A stretch of DNA of 64,000 bases from Serripes groenlandicus (GCA_031761405.1 JASEVX010000008.1:38025511-38089510), one strand, 5' to 3'. Shown: positions 22,247 to 33,830, counted from the first letter of the stretch. The notes: generated from the sequence alone by a model not told the origin. Program-made: numbers and translations.

Positions 22247-24610
22247 ATGGCATCACCAACACCTTCCCAGAGTGACACGGTCACGTCGGCCTCTAATTCG
22301 TCTGACACAGAGATGGAGTCGGCAGGAAATCCAAGTCTTCGTTGCTTTATTTGTCACGAAACATTCACCATTCCCAAAGTTCTCTGCTGTTTTCACACCT
22401 ACTGCCAACCCTGTCTTGAAAAATCCCATGAAGGTCAGGACAAGGTCACATGCCCAGAGTGTTCAACAGACACATACATTGGCGCAAATGGTCTGAATGG
22501 GTTACTACCTGATTATGCGGTGAGCAACCTGCTGGAGAAAACCGCACTCGATACAAGTGCCTTACATTGTACTGGGTGTAAAAGCAAGGACACAAATGCA
22601 GTTGCAAGGTGCTTTGACTGTGCTAATTTTCTATGTGCTAACTGTAGGATGGCACATCAATTTATGCATTGTTTCGAGGGTCATCGAGTCAGTAGTCTAA
22701 CTGATTTGAAGAACAACAAGGAGAATGGGAAAGTTGATTATAAACCTCTCTACTGCCCACGCCATAAAGCCGAGGAGCTGAAGTTTTTCTGCAAAAGCTG
22801 TTCAGTGCCCATATGCAAGGAGTGCACTGTTTTCGACCATGGTCGTGGACATGATTGTCAGTTCATCATGGAAGTCGGAGATAAGCAAGTGACGCAAATG
22901 CATCTTATTGAACAAGATGCAAAAATGAAAATTAACGAGCTTAAGAACGCTTCCAAATCCATTGAACACATTACGAGTCGCCTACAGGTGCAGTATCACA
23001 AAGCCCAAAATGACATTAATGATACCTACAATTTCTACCGTGCCATGCTCGAGGAGAGGAAGCAAGAGTCTCTGAAAGAACTGGACCAAGCTTTCAACAG
23101 CAAACAGCTTCTCATAAGTAATCTCAATGTGAAAATCCAAGAGCAAATTGACAAACTTTATCTTGGTATTGAATTTGTTGATAAAATCACCAAGTTTGCA
23201 AGTATGTCAGAAGCCCTAATGTTCAAGAATCTTGTTGAACAGCGCTTTCAGAACATGTTCAACTTTTGTCCAGAAACAGACAATGACAGTCTGTATGATG
23301 TGGAGTTCATATCCAACTTCCAGGCCATCCAGACCGGGGTCAGGAACACATTTGGGTATGTAAAGGAAGGGAGCGAGATAACTATCATTGCCAAACCGCA
23401 GCCTATTGCTCGCCCTAACGGTATCATTTCAACCATGACACCCCCACCCGTCACACTCAGTAACACGCAGATGAACGGACAGCTCAATCAGCTCAATGGG
23501 CATTTGTTTGATCCACCAACCATCGAACCCAAGGAGTTCTTGACATCAAACAACTATGGAAGCAGCCATTTTGACTCGACCAACAATCTGCTCTTCCCAA
23601 CACCTGATACCTTCTCCACCAACACTGATTCAAACCTCTATGAGAAATGGTCTAGCGGGGGCCTTGATATTTTCCAGAATGGTATTGATGTTTTTTCTAC
23701 CAGCAGTTACCCATTAATGGATATCACCAGTAAACTCATCTCAACCAATCTGTATCCACCCAAATCTCAAATCAAACGACAAAAAATGATCTATCACTGC
23801 AAGTTTGGTGAATTTGGGGTCATGGAAGGTCAATTCACAGAACCAAGTGGCGTTGCTGTCAATGCTCAAAATGATATTGTCGTTGCTGATACCAATAATC
23901 ATCGTATCCAAATCTTCGACAAGGAAGGACGGTTTAAGTTCCAGTTTGGTGAGTGCGGGAAGCGTGATGGACAGTTGCTCTATCCCAATCGTGTTGCTGC
24001 TGTGAAAACATCAGGTGATATCATTGTCACCGAGCGAAGTCCTACTCATCAGATTCAGGTGTACAATCAGTATGGACAATTCGTCCGCAAATTTGGGGCC
24101 AACATTCTACAACATCCCAGAGGTGTTGCCATTGACAACAAGGGTCGTATCATTATCGTTGAGTGTAAGGTGATGAGAGTGATCATATTTGATCAGTACG
24201 GAAATACGCTGCACAAGTTTGGTTGTTCCAAACACCTCGAGTTTCCAAATGGGGTGGTGGTGAATGATAAAGAGGAGATCTTTATCAGCGACAATCGTGC
24301 TCATTGTGTTAAAGTGTTCAATTATCAAGGTGCGTACCTTCGTCAGATCGGTGGCGAAGGTGTCACTAATTATCCAATTGGTGTGGGAATCAACAGTCAG
24401 GGCGAAATCCTTGTCGCTGACAACCATAATAACTTTAATCTCACAATCTTTACGCAGGATGGGCAGCTTATCAACGCTCTCGAAAGCAAGGTAAAGCATG
24501 CTCAGTGTTTCGATGTGGCCCTCATGGACGATGGTTCAGTTGTTTTAGCCAGCAAGGATTACCGTCTCTATATCTACAGATATGCCCAAATACCCAGCCT
24601 CGGAATCTGA
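22247..24610 (+). CDS. brat: Brat-type TRIM-NHL translational repressor
   Basis: Orthologue of Brain tumor, a cytoplasmic RNA-binding repressor of translation that in Drosophila works with Pumilio and Nanos. One open exon encodes 787 residues: RING C3HC4 (C33, C36, C48, H50, C53, C56, C69, C72), B-box 1 (C108-H146), B-box 2 (C170-H202), coiled coil (about 215-340), a Gln/Asn/Ser/Thr-rich linker (about 380-510) and an NHL propeller (about 517-780). The NHL part, with motifs such as GEFGVMEGQFTEPSGVAVNA, is the near-invariant Brat-type propeller. There is no filamin domain between coiled coil and NHL, which argues against TRIM2/3 and TRIM71. Drosophila Brat lacks a RING; here all eight zinc ligands are present, so ubiquitin-ligase activity is possible. 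The start is uncertain: the frame is open upstream to a splice acceptor at 22214, and the ATG at 22247 may be internal. Confidence 0.96.
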   Translation: MASPTPSQSDTVTSASNSSDTEMESAGNPSLRCFICHETFTIPKVLCCFHTYCQPCLEKSHEGQDKVTCPECSTDTYIGANGLNGLLPDYAVSNLLEKTALDTSALHCTGCKSKDTNAVARCFDCANFLCANCRMAHQFMHCFEGHRVSSLTDLKNNKENGKVDYKPLYCPRHKAEELKFFCKSCSVPICKECTVFDHGRGHDCQFIMEVGDKQVTQMHLIEQDAKMKINELKNASKSIEHITSRLQVQYHKAQNDINDTYNFYRAMLEERKQESLKELDQAFNSKQLLISNLNVKIQEQIDKLYLGIEFVDKITKFASMSEALMFKNLVEQRFQNMFNFCPETDNDSLYDVEFISNFQAIQTGVRNTFGYVKEGSEITIIAKPQPIARPNGIISTMTPPPVTLSNTQMNGQLNQLNGHLFDPPTIEPKEFLTSNNYGSSHFDSTNNLLFPTPDTFSTNTDSNLYEKWSSGGLDIFQNGIDVFSTSSYPLMDITSKLISTNLYPPKSQIKRQKMIYHCKFGEFGVMEGQFTEPSGVAVNAQNDIVVADTNNHRIQIFDKEGRFKFQFGECGKRDGQLLYPNRVAAVKTSGDIIVTERSPTHQIQVYNQYGQFVRKFGANILQHPRGVAIDNKGRIIIVECKVMRVIIFDQYGNTLHKFGCSKHLEFPNGVVVNDKEEIFISDNRAHCVKVFNYQGAYLRQIGGEGVTNYPIGVGINSQGEILVADNHNNFNLTIFTQDGQLINALESKVKHAQCFDVALMDDGSVVLASKDYRLYIYRYAQIPSLGI

Positions 24611-25535
24611 ACACGCTGGTACCAAAGGACTTTGACAAAAGTCAAAAGAATGTTGTTATTAAGCAGAAGTGGTGGAGTTTACTAGACTATATAGTGAAAA
24701 CAGCTGAATGTAATTTTTCTATTGTGAATGTTATTTTTTTGTAAGTTTTGGAGATGTTTTTTCTAGACTGATCTAAACAGGTTAATAATGTGCTATGGTG
24801 GTCAGTTAGGCTTTTTGATTGATCAATACAAAACAGTTGAAATGACCTCTTACGCCAAGATGTAGTTACAACTGTTTTGCATGAAATGGATGTTTTGTAT
24901 GAAGAGGGGAGCCTTGATTCTATGCTGATCATAAGATATATGTTTTTTGATGAAATTTTATCCATGTTGTTAATATCTTGAGACAGCCAAGCCATTTGTC
25001 TCTGATAGTTGGTTTTTCCATAAAGTCTATGGTTTAAAACTAGTCATGGTTTTCGAGATTGCAATTGAGCCTTGATGCTTTTTGTATTGAAGATTTCATT
25101 GTTTCCATGTGCAGCCTGTGTTGTAACCATGGAAAGCATGAATAGTTTCTATGGTTACTGCAAGGGCAATGAAGTATGTCCAAGAAGGTCAGTATTTAGC
25201 AAAATGCTTTTTTCGCATTTTTTTTTTTTTGGTATAAGTGTATTTTTTAAAAAGTACCAAGCATCATCAAATGAAAGTCCACCCAACTGTTAATTATTTA
25301 TGAACAAAATGTTACATTATTTGATAGTGTATAATGATATGTGATAGATCTTACCTTTGCTCGTGTGCCAAAGCACGGCTTTCGAGCTAAAGTAGAGGAA
25401 AATGAGCTTTTAGGGGAGTACATGCTGCTCATTAAAATTCCATTGACCTTTTCTCAGGGTGTAGTAATATTCAGTTTTATACAGTTGTTTATGAAAAACA
25501 TGTGTGTATGGAATAAATTTAATGTTCTCTCTTGA
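24611..25535 (+). other. brat: Probable brat 3' UTR
   Basis: AT-rich sequence after the TGA at 24608-24610, free of the local repeats, with an AATAAA at 25512-25517 as a candidate polyadenylation signal. The true 3' end may lie elsewhere; Brat-class transcripts often have long 3' UTRs. Confidence 0.45.
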
Positions 25536-25619
25536 TGCATAGTGAGGCAGTCTCGGTCATCATCCTCAAACTGGTCTTGTGTTCCTCAATTATTGTGTTC
25601 AAACACTAATTAAGATATT

Positions 25620-25849
25620 TTAAACCTTTCGTACCTATAGACACGTTTTGACGCATATGCAGCAGACGACTTTTGAAATCATTGTGGAAAAGGAAGAAAT
25701 TGCTTATTATGAGCAATTTCTCCTTTATGTACATTGTTTTCAACTCACTAGATAAATATATTTCCTTTTATAATGATTTTCCTTTTTTTTTTGGCAAGAT
25801 AATACCAAAATTGTCTGATGCAGATTGGCTGCAAGAGGGAAAGGGTTAA
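25620..25849 (-). repeat. TTAA-hairpin MITE, old type, complete
   Basis: TTAA at 25620-25623 and 25846-25849. Full dyad with gcttattatgagc loop. Right subterminal motif ctgatgcagatt. Confidence 0.85.
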
Positions 25850-27119
25850 TTTTTAGGAATAAAATATGCATTTTTTAAATTATATTAGTAATTAGTACAT
25901 TACTTCATGAAATTGCAAAAAAACCAACTGGCATTTAAGGCTTATTTTAATCTGTTAACCCTGTTACTTTTCCCGAGTCTGTTTAACATTGTTTTGTGGG
26001 CTAGGAATAAATTGCTCACAATGTTATTTTTCTGTCTCAGAACTAGACTGATTTATCCAGCTATTCAAAATTGTTCTTAATGTTGGTTTCTCCCTAATTT
26101 TTGGAAGAATCTTAATAGAGCATAATAAGGTATTGCTTGCCAAAACATGTTTCAATAATGACTATGAGAGAGCAAGTATAAATGTACGATTGATTTAATG
26201 TTTATATGATTCATTCCCAATCAAATCCATTAGATTCTCACTGCAGTTGAAAAATCTTAATGTGAAAAAATGAATAAGTGCATCTTGCCAAATGACCATG
26301 TGACTTCAAAATTTGCTTTAAAGACGAAATTGATTATTCAGAATAATGTTACATGCAGTTATTTCTTTTTCAACAAAATTTCAGAAGTCAACGGATAAAG
26401 GGGTTCAGAAATAATTTGATTACTTGTGTGTTCGTGGTTTAAAGTTTCTGAAATGCAACCTTGAGTCTTTCTTACATTCTATGAGTCTGTAGCTGACGAC
26501 TTTGAAACTTTCTATGATAATATGCTCATTGTGTGCATTTTTGTTTCTTTTGCCACAATTTTTTCAAACATCATCAGCTACAGATGTTACAAAATTTGTC
26601 TGTGCATGTTGGAAAAGGATCTCCTTAAGACTTGTTTGGGAATGGGTCAAGTTATGTCATATTTTAGGTGGCCTAAAAGCTCAGTCTTCCTGTTGCGAAA
26701 CGCTCGTATTTATTATTATTATTTAATTGCTCTCGTAGCTTATCCTTTGTTTTTGTTTTGTTGAATAATTTAATTTAGTTTTTGCATGATTAGAATTCTC
26801 AGTCGGGTTATGGCGTATTTTTTCCCCTGATTACAATCAGTATACATACACACCCCCCCACTTTGCTGTTACTTGTTTATAAATATTGTTTGTTTTTGTT
26901 TGATTTATTTTGTTCCTTTATCAAGTTAAAACACTTAGTTATTTACTGTACTGATGACTGAATTAACCCCCATCATGTTGGCATTGGCGATCATAATAAA
27001 GAGTGTAAACCAGAATTGACCTTTTCAATGCTCAATTTGATTTGCGCAGGTTCATCTTAATATGCACTATTTTGCTGTTAAGTTGTTTATGGTAAATTTG
27101 GCCAAGCAACAATGATATT
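25850..27119. other. No gene; one MITE remnant
   Basis: A very degraded MITE is likely at about 26470-26622 (gacgactttgaaac, ttgccacaattttttcaaac, catgttggaaaagg). Otherwise nothing recognised. Confidence 0.45.
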
Positions 27120-27262
27120 TTAACCCTTTCCCACATGCAACAAATCTGCGGCAGACAAATTTGAAGAAAACATCTAGCTAAATACTCTTTTTGCCCTGAT
27201 GTTTTCGAAAAATTGTCTGCTGCAGATCAGTCATAATGCATCTGCAAGTGGGAAAGGGTTAT
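27120..27262 (+). repeat. TTAA-hairpin MITE, internally deleted
   Basis: TTAA at 27120-27123; right flank TTAT. The left dyad arm is missing and the return arm runs straight into CTGCTGCAG. Confidence 0.8.
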
Positions 27263-27503
27263 ATGTCCATAGTTATACCAATTCCTAGTTAGATCAAGTC
27301 CGTTATTGGTTGAATACAGGACCATTACAATAATAAGATAGGAAGAGGAATAGTTTGGCAACTGATATTACATACATATAAACAACACACACCAGTACCT
27401 GATACTTTTGAAAACATTTTGAGAAAATATTTTTTTTTCCAGTTTTCACAATATTTTCAACTGACATAATTGTACCAACCAGAAGTGGATAAACATCATA
27501 TCG

Positions 27504-27722
27504 GATCTTTCCCACATACAGTAAATCTGCAGCAGACAACTTTGAAAATGTTTTCTCAAAAATATGGAAAATCTCTAATTGTAGATATAATGACTGAAAA
27601 AAAATGATAAATTGTGGCAAAAGGAGAAATTGCTTGTTTTGAGCAATTTATCCTTTTGCCGTGATGTTTTCAAAAGTCATCTGCTGCAGATGTATCAAAG
27701 TGAGTATAGGTGGTAAAGGGAT
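27504..27722 (+). repeat. TTAA-hairpin MITE, old type
   Basis: Left tip tctttcccacatac, both CTGCAG motifs, full dyad closed by gcttgttttgagc, right tip ggtaaagggataa. Confidence 0.85.
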
Positions 27723-27867
27723 AACAATCTGTATGGATATGCAGTATATGTCTGAATGATAAAAATCGCCAAAAGTCCCTTTTCCTGTGTTATGGTTGTT
27801 GTTTTTATAAGCAAGGCTACCTCACATATACTTGCAAATCATCACCGTTTCCATCCCTTATTGTGCC

Positions 27868-28090
27868 TCTGAAACTTTCCCACCTACATTAAATCTGCAG
27901 CAGACAACTTGGAGATCATCTAAACAAAACAATGGAATGTCTAGGTAAATGCATGTAATATTACTGTTAAAGGTTGGAACATTGTGGCAAAAGGAGAAAT
28001 TGCTCGTTTTGAACAATTTCTTCTTTTGCCAGAATGTTTTCAAAGGTCGTCTGCTGCGTCGGAAAGCGTCTACATGAGGTAAAGGGTTAA
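27868..28090 (+). repeat. TTAA-hairpin MITE, old type
   Basis: Left tip actttcccacctac, full dyad, right tip gaggtaaagggttaa ending at 28090. Its end lies 23 bp before the acceptor of the open frame at 28114. Confidence 0.8.
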
Positions 28091-28113
28091 AGAAAATATC
28101 ATTTATATTTCAG

Positions 28114-28335
28114 CAAATAGGACTCGATAGCATAGAAGCTCTTGGTTATGCAGAATTTAAGCGTGCTATTTGTGAAAATATTTTGTTTTGTTTAAAGAAA
28201 TATATCTCAAGTCAAACTGATATTTCAGATGAGTTAATTTCTTTTGTCACTAAGCATTTTGATACAGCAAACTATGAAAAAAAGAAACCAGTCAATTTCT
28301 GTGAACGTTTTAAAACACATGGAATTCTGTATTGA
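28114..28335 (+). CDS. Unrecognised open frame, possible terminal exon
   Basis: After a plausible acceptor (atttatatttcag, AG at 28112-28113) a frame of 73 codons runs to TGA at 28333-28335. The product, starting QIGLDSIEALGYAEFKRAIC, has a balanced soluble-protein composition unlike the Cys/Leu/Phe-rich translations of the nearby repeats. There is no ATG, and the frame is closed by a stop at 28075 upstream. I do not recognise a family. It could be the last exon of an unseen gene, a decayed transposon gene or chance. Confidence 0.3.
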   Translation, partial: QIGLDSIEALGYAEFKRAICENILFCLKKYISSQTDISDELISFVTKHFDTANYEKKKPVNFCERFKTHGILY

Positions 28336-28867
28336 AGAAAAATCTCTTTCTTTCATACTTGCTTTTCATCGGTAAAGTTTATCTCTTGAAACTATCGCGG
28401 GTGAAGAATCAATAATGTTTCCATATTTGGTCTCTTTCTTCCTGCAGACTGAGTATTTTGTCTATAAATAGCATGTCTGATACAAAGGTCACAAAAGGTC
28501 ATGGCTAACATTACTGTTTTTGAACTTGATATTTTGCTGGTATTGGCTTCCAAGTGAACTCCCGAAGTAATGAAGTAATCAATAGACGACGCCTTTACCT
28601 TTTTCAATTTGGAAACATATAGCAGACATAATTATAAAAGTGTTCGTTCACAACAAAAAGGACAAAACAATGTTGGTAATGGAGAAATTGATCATAAGTT
28701 ATGGTTTATCTCTTTCTCTAAATGCATTAGCAGTCATCCAAGACAGATTCAGTTCAGTAAACTGTTCACTGAATTGGGCCCCGTTTCGAGTGCATCTGGG
28801 GAAAATGCTGTAACATACGGAACAATAACAATTTGGGAAAAGCAACAAATGCTTATTCCTGCTTATT

Positions 28868-28971
28868 CCAAGCAATTTGTGGAACAGGCAACTTCTCCTT
28901 TCCCCCATAATATTTTCAAAAATTGACTGCTGCAAGGTCAAACATTTTATCTGAAACGGGCAAAGGGTTAA
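28868..28971 (+). repeat. TTAA-hairpin MITE, right half
   Basis: aatttgtggaacaggcaac, then cccccataatattttcaaaaat, ctgctgcaagg and cgggcaaagggttaa ending at 28971. Confidence 0.55.
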
Positions 28972-29017
28972 TGGATAATGACTTCTGTGTTGACAGAAAT
29001 AGGATATTTTGTTGATA

Positions 29018-29245
29018 TTAACCCTTTCCCTCATATAGATGCTTTCTGATGCCTCTGCAGCAGATGGCTTTTTGAAAACATTGTGACAAAAGAAGAAATT
29101 GCTCAAAACAAGCAATTTCTCCTTTTGCCACAATGTTTCCCACTTTTAGTCAGGTTATCCGTTCAATTATAGAGATTTTCTATTTTTTGACAAAATATGT
29201 CTAAAGTCGTCTGCTGCAGAATTGTCGTATGAGGGAAAGCGTTAA
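29018..29245 (-). repeat. TTAA-hairpin MITE, young type
   Basis: TTAA at 29018-29021 and 29242-29245. The right tip carries a private change, gggaaagcg instead of gggaaaggg. Closing arms gctcaaaacaagc. Confidence 0.92.
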
Positions 29246-29410
29246 AGCAGACGGCGTTTTGAAAACATAGTGACAAAAGAAGAAATTGCACAGAACGTGC
29301 AATTTCTCCTTTTGTCACAATGTTTTCAACTTTTAGTCATAGGTTATCCATCTGACAAAATATGTCTAAAGTCGTCTGCTGCAGAATTGTCGTATGAGGG
29401 AAAGCGTTAA
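29246..29410 (-). repeat. Tandem partial copy of the previous MITE
   Basis: Begins directly with agcagacggcgttttg, lacking the outer 40 bp, and ends with the same private gggaaagcg tip followed by TTAA at 29407-29410. Closing sequence GCACAGAACGTGC is paired. Confidence 0.9.
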
Positions 29411-29793
29411 TAAAGAGATAAAGATTGCAGACCTTGTGGACCCTTTCCATGTTATTCGAGACTTAATAAAATATCGTGAATATGAGAGATTTCTACTTTT
29501 CTCATACTGTTTTCAACTATAATTTAAAAAAAAAATCAAATAAATCTGATTGTTGTGGGAACATTCTGATCCCGTTTTTTTTTTACTAGAAGTCTTCACA
29601 ATAATCAAGTAGTCATCTGTTCATCCAATATTGACATTGTCTCCGTTAATTTTTATTTCAAAGTTAGGTTCATTGTTTATACGTCTTGAAACAAGGCATT
29701 CTATGAAAAAGAAGACGAAGAATAAAAGCAAAGTTATATTTTTAGCTCTCTCCATCTCCAATGTCAGTACCCTGAAAGACTTCTCCCCATTTT

Positions 29794-29998
29794 GTAACCC
29801 TTTCCCACACACAACAACTCGTCAGCAGACGACTTTGAAAACATATCCGAAATTCTTTGAAAACTCCCTTTAAATGAAAGTACAATAATTGAATAGAGTT
29901 GAAAACATGGTGACAAAAGGAGAAATTACTCTGTGTCACCATGTTTTCAAAAGTGGTCTGCTGGCGTGAAAATGTGTCTGCAGGTGGGAAAGGGTTAA
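29794..29998 (+). repeat. TTAA-hairpin MITE, old type
   Basis: Left end gtaaccctttcccacacac, right TTAA at 29995-29998. The dyad arms read aacatggtgacaaaagg and tgtcaccatgttttc and still pair; the loop region is shortened. Confidence 0.85.
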
Positions 29999-30512
29999 GT
30001 CAATAAACTTAAAACACATAATAAAGATCCCTTTTTCTCTAAATGTTTTTAATTTTTCTGTCACAACATAGTTAACAAGTCCCTGTAGATTACATTGAGT
30101 CACCATCACTTTGTGTCTTTGTTCAAAATTCGTCTTTCATTAGTCACAAGGATTCATCCTTTCCTACATAATAAGAGATCTGCAAAAAGCCCAAATAGAT
30201 TTGGGTGATATGACTTCACAATAGAAGCAATCAAATTGTGCAGACAATAAGGTACTTGGGACATTTATTGACACTATCATAATTAATTTTAATCATTCAT
30301 ATTTATGAAGAAGTTTTGTTTTCTTTTAACTTAGGTAATTTGAGCACAATGGTCTTTGTTTCTCTTCATTGAAACAAAAAAGTTCAGAAAAATGTTAAGT
30401 TGTTAAATTTTCCTTGAATTGTGACAGCTCTGTAATTAGGCTTTCATTAATTTAAAGGTTTCTCCGTCTCTTTGTTATAAATTCTAAAATACAGGATTGA
30501 CTAATCTTAAAG
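29999..30512. other. No gene or repeat recognised
   Basis: AT-rich sequence without a convincing feature. Confidence 0.45.
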
Positions 30513-30660
30513 TTAACCCTTTCCCACTTACAACAAATATGCAGCAAACGACTTTGAAATCATACCTGCAAAAATATGGGAGATTTAATAAATGAAAGTA
30601 TAATTATTCAATTGAGTTGAAATCAAACTCAAAATATGGAGAAATTTGCTCCTTTTGTGT
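30513..30660 (+). repeat. TTAA-hairpin MITE, left half
   Basis: TTAA at 30513-30516 and tip ccctttcccacttacaac; runs to gagaaatttgctcc. Scattered right-half phrases (accacaatgttttc near 30819 and caaagggttaa ending at 30921) suggest later disruption. Confidence 0.65.
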
Positions 30661-30921
30661 AAGAGAAAAGATTTCAGATCTTTGATGATCCAAACAGCTT
30701 ACAAAGGAGTTTTTCTCTGTTTTCGACAACCTTTTACTCCTGCTGAAAATGGCTGTTATAAAAGATGTGTGAAAGGGAGAAAATAACCACAATGAGGAGT
30801 AGTTCCTTGATCCATTTTACCACAATGTTTTCTTTTTTGTCTCAAAAGTAACACCTGACTTTGTTGAAGATTTCCAATTTTAGTCAAAACTTTTAAAATG
30901 TAATATCATGCAAAGGGTTAA

Positions 30922-31986
30922 GTGAGGCAGATGGCCGTATGCCATTGTGTGAATCTTTCAGAACATTTATTATGAGTAATGGAGTTAGTATTGATTTCCT
31001 TTTGTTTAGCTCTATGATTGGTCATTAGATCAGGGGCTTGAATCATCCCACATCTCGCAGACATGACGGGTTTTCTCAGCACCCCATCTTTCTTATCAGT
31101 TTACCTTGTCAACTAGAAAACTGCTTCAATGAAATATTATCAAAACATTTAGGGAAAACTAGCCATTGTTTGCTATCCTTTCACTTTCTTGACAAAAAAA
31201 AAGACTTAGCTGAAATATGAAACAATCAATTCATGTACATGTATTTGCTTGAGGTAGCGTCTTGAATTTGAAAGTTAATCCCACATTTTTTGAAAACATT
31301 TTTCATTTTAGAATATTTTATAGAACAAGAAATAGAATTTTTTGATTGCATTTATTCATTGAAAAACATTGCTATTGGGAATGTTTTGAATAAGGAAGTT
31401 TTATGCATGCCAAGTTTTTGACCTGTAAATTTGCCCTTTCATTACAAACGAATTGCTCAGTTAATTCAGCCATTATTGTTGTATGTTAAAATTTCTTTTC
31501 TATTGCATGCTGTTGTTCATCATCACCATCATTACCTATCATTTTGTTATTACCAGAGGATAATAATGATTATATTTGTGAATATTTTTGTAAATTTATT
31601 CTTGAGTTAGAATTTTTTTTGTGTAATATTTAGTAATATTGACTGTTGTATGTGATTAATAGTCTCTATGTTAAAATTATATACAAGTATATTACGCTGT
31701 AGTATAAAAGCATTTTTATTAAGTTATTTTGCTAATTGTGAGAAAACAAAATCTCCTGTCTGTTTTTCTTTTTCATTTTTTTTTTAATCAAATTTTTACT
31801 TAAGTTGTATAAATAAATAAGTATATTATTGTGTCAATTGAAATTAGTGAAGTTTTCAATGAAAGGGAGAAAACTGTTAAATCACTGTGCTAAGAAAGCA
31901 AAGAGTTGTCTCCCATAGGACTTTGCTGATATGGTTTGTGTTCATAAATGAGGTTGTGCATGATGAAATAAAAGGGGCAATAATTC
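30922..31986. other. No gene or repeat recognised
   Basis: Very AT-rich. No exon or repeat of the local families seen. Confidence 0.45.
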
Positions 31987-32212
31987 TTAACCCTTTCCCT
32001 CATACAACAATTCTGCAGCAGACGACTTTGAACGTATTTTGTCAAAACATTAAAAATCCAATTATGGAGATTTTCTACGACTAAAAGTGGAAAACATTGT
32101 GGCAAAAGGAGAAATTGCACGTTTTGTGCAATTTCTTCTTTTGTCACTATGTTTTCAAATAGCCATCTGCTGCAGAGGCGTTCGAAAGCGTTTATATGAG
32201 GGAAAGGGATAA
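31987..32212 (+). repeat. TTAA-hairpin MITE, young type
   Basis: TTAA at 31987-31990; right flank ataa. The middle contains an inverted phrase (ttaaaaatccaattatggagattttc) where other young copies read the opposite way. Closing sequence gcacgttttgtgc. Confidence 0.92.
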
Positions 32213-33228
32213 CATATTTCTGATTATTCTAAAATTTACTCTACAGCTTTTGTTAAACCTTTTCCCATCTTCCTACCTTCATATTAAGACATAATTATGT
32301 CAACTGACAATACCATCTTGAATTAGTACAAGCATTACATGGTAATCTCTGATATATGGTATTGACCTTTGCTTGGTTATAGGGTTATTGTCCCTTAGTG
32401 TTCAAAAAGTGTGTTTTTGTCTTCTGTAACCGTTAACTGTTGTTTAGAAGTAGATTTAAAAAAAACAAAATAAGTGTTGGCCTTCAGATTATATTGTGTT
32501 GAACCAAATTAAAGTATTACCTCGATATTATTCTAATTTTTTTCCACATTGACAGATTTGCTTTGATCTAAATAATGCAAGAGTTTAGAAAGATATTGCT
32601 CACAATGATCAGAGCAAAGAAATAGAGTTGTGTTATTAAAACATTGTATGCTAAAAGCATCTTTTGCGAGACTTGTCACATAGGGTTTTTTGAAATTATT
32701 GGTAAAATAATAAATTGTGGTCAGGTTTCATATTCCACTCATCACATTTTAGTCACAAAGCCCTTTAAGGATGCTCTTATGACCAAATTTTCAAACAGGG
32801 AAGTGCCTGATCAGGTTGCACAGAAGCACAGGCTGGTCTAGATCTCGACTGGATGTTGGTAATATGTATGACTAGACGCATTTGATCAATGGAATCAAAT
32901 TTTTAGAAATATCAACTCACGACTGCAAATATCGTTTGAAAGTTGAGGTATTGCACTGACAAGTTATGACATATAAAACAGGTTTATAGGACATTCATTG
33001 TACGGCATTGGTTCAGTGTTTGATTGTCATTTGCAAATTGAATGATATTCCTTCTTCCCTCTCTTGGCTTCCATAGTAACCCACACTTTGATACAACCAA
33101 ACTTGTACACCTCAGTAACTGATCACAATTTACTAGAAATCATTGTGGAACAAGGAGAAATTGATCATTATTTTTTAACGCTTCATAGGCGACTAATTTG
33201 AAAGTTTTCCATGCTTTACCGAAGGTTT
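32213..33228. other. No gene recognised
   Basis: A 65-codon frame at 32644-32841 has no family resemblance. The phrase gcttcataggcgactaatttg near 33180 may be a MITE scrap. Confidence 0.4.
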
Positions 33229-33388
33229 TTAACCCTTTACCACATACAGCTAGTATGCAGCAGACAAGTTCGGAAAAAAAAAAAAAAAAAAGGTAAAAAA
33301 TCTGTTAACTTCATAAATCAAAGAACAATTATTATTGAAAACATTGTGGCAAAATGAGATATTGCTTGTTATGTGGGAAATTATTAAT
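33229..33388 (+). repeat. TTAA-hairpin MITE, left half
   Basis: TTAA at 33229-33232 and an 18-base A run after cagacaagttcgg; continues to gatattgcttgttatg. The right half is absent. Confidence 0.65.
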
Positions 33389-33656
33389 TTTGGAAGAGCC
33401 TAAAATTACATGTTATAAGATAATGGGTTGATTTAAAAATCAATGCACTTGGGGAAAAAAAAAAGTGTAGCAATGCAGGTTTAAAGTTGTTATTGGACTG
33501 CAGCAGAGGATGTTGGGATAAGAGAACTGATTTTTGAACTATTTTTCCCACAATGTTTTCAACTCTTGTGTATCACCTGACCAAAACACTTCAGTTTCCA
33601 GATATTACATTTGTATTTCAGATGACTCTAAAAATATATCAAGTAAATAAATCCTT

Positions 33657-33830
33657 TTAACCCTAGCAGACGAATTTTAAAAATCATTTTGACAAAAGTA
33701 GAAATTGTTCATGTTCATACTTTCTCCTTTTGTCAGAATGTTTTCATTCCTTTCATTAATTTTCCCATCCTTTTGCCTCGATCTTTTTGTAGTCGTCTGC
33801 TGCAGATATGTTGTATGTTGGATCTTCTCA
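33657..33830 (-). repeat. TTAA-hairpin MITE, shortened left end
   Basis: TTAA at 33657-33660 followed directly by ccctagcagacgaat, so about 30 bp of the left end are deleted. Dyad eroded; CTGCTGCAGATATG near the right. Confidence 0.65.

Noticed and set aside
23248..24499. Long antisense frames across brat
   Set aside because: Shadows of the strongly biased coding frame of the NHL exon; no domain and no splice signals.
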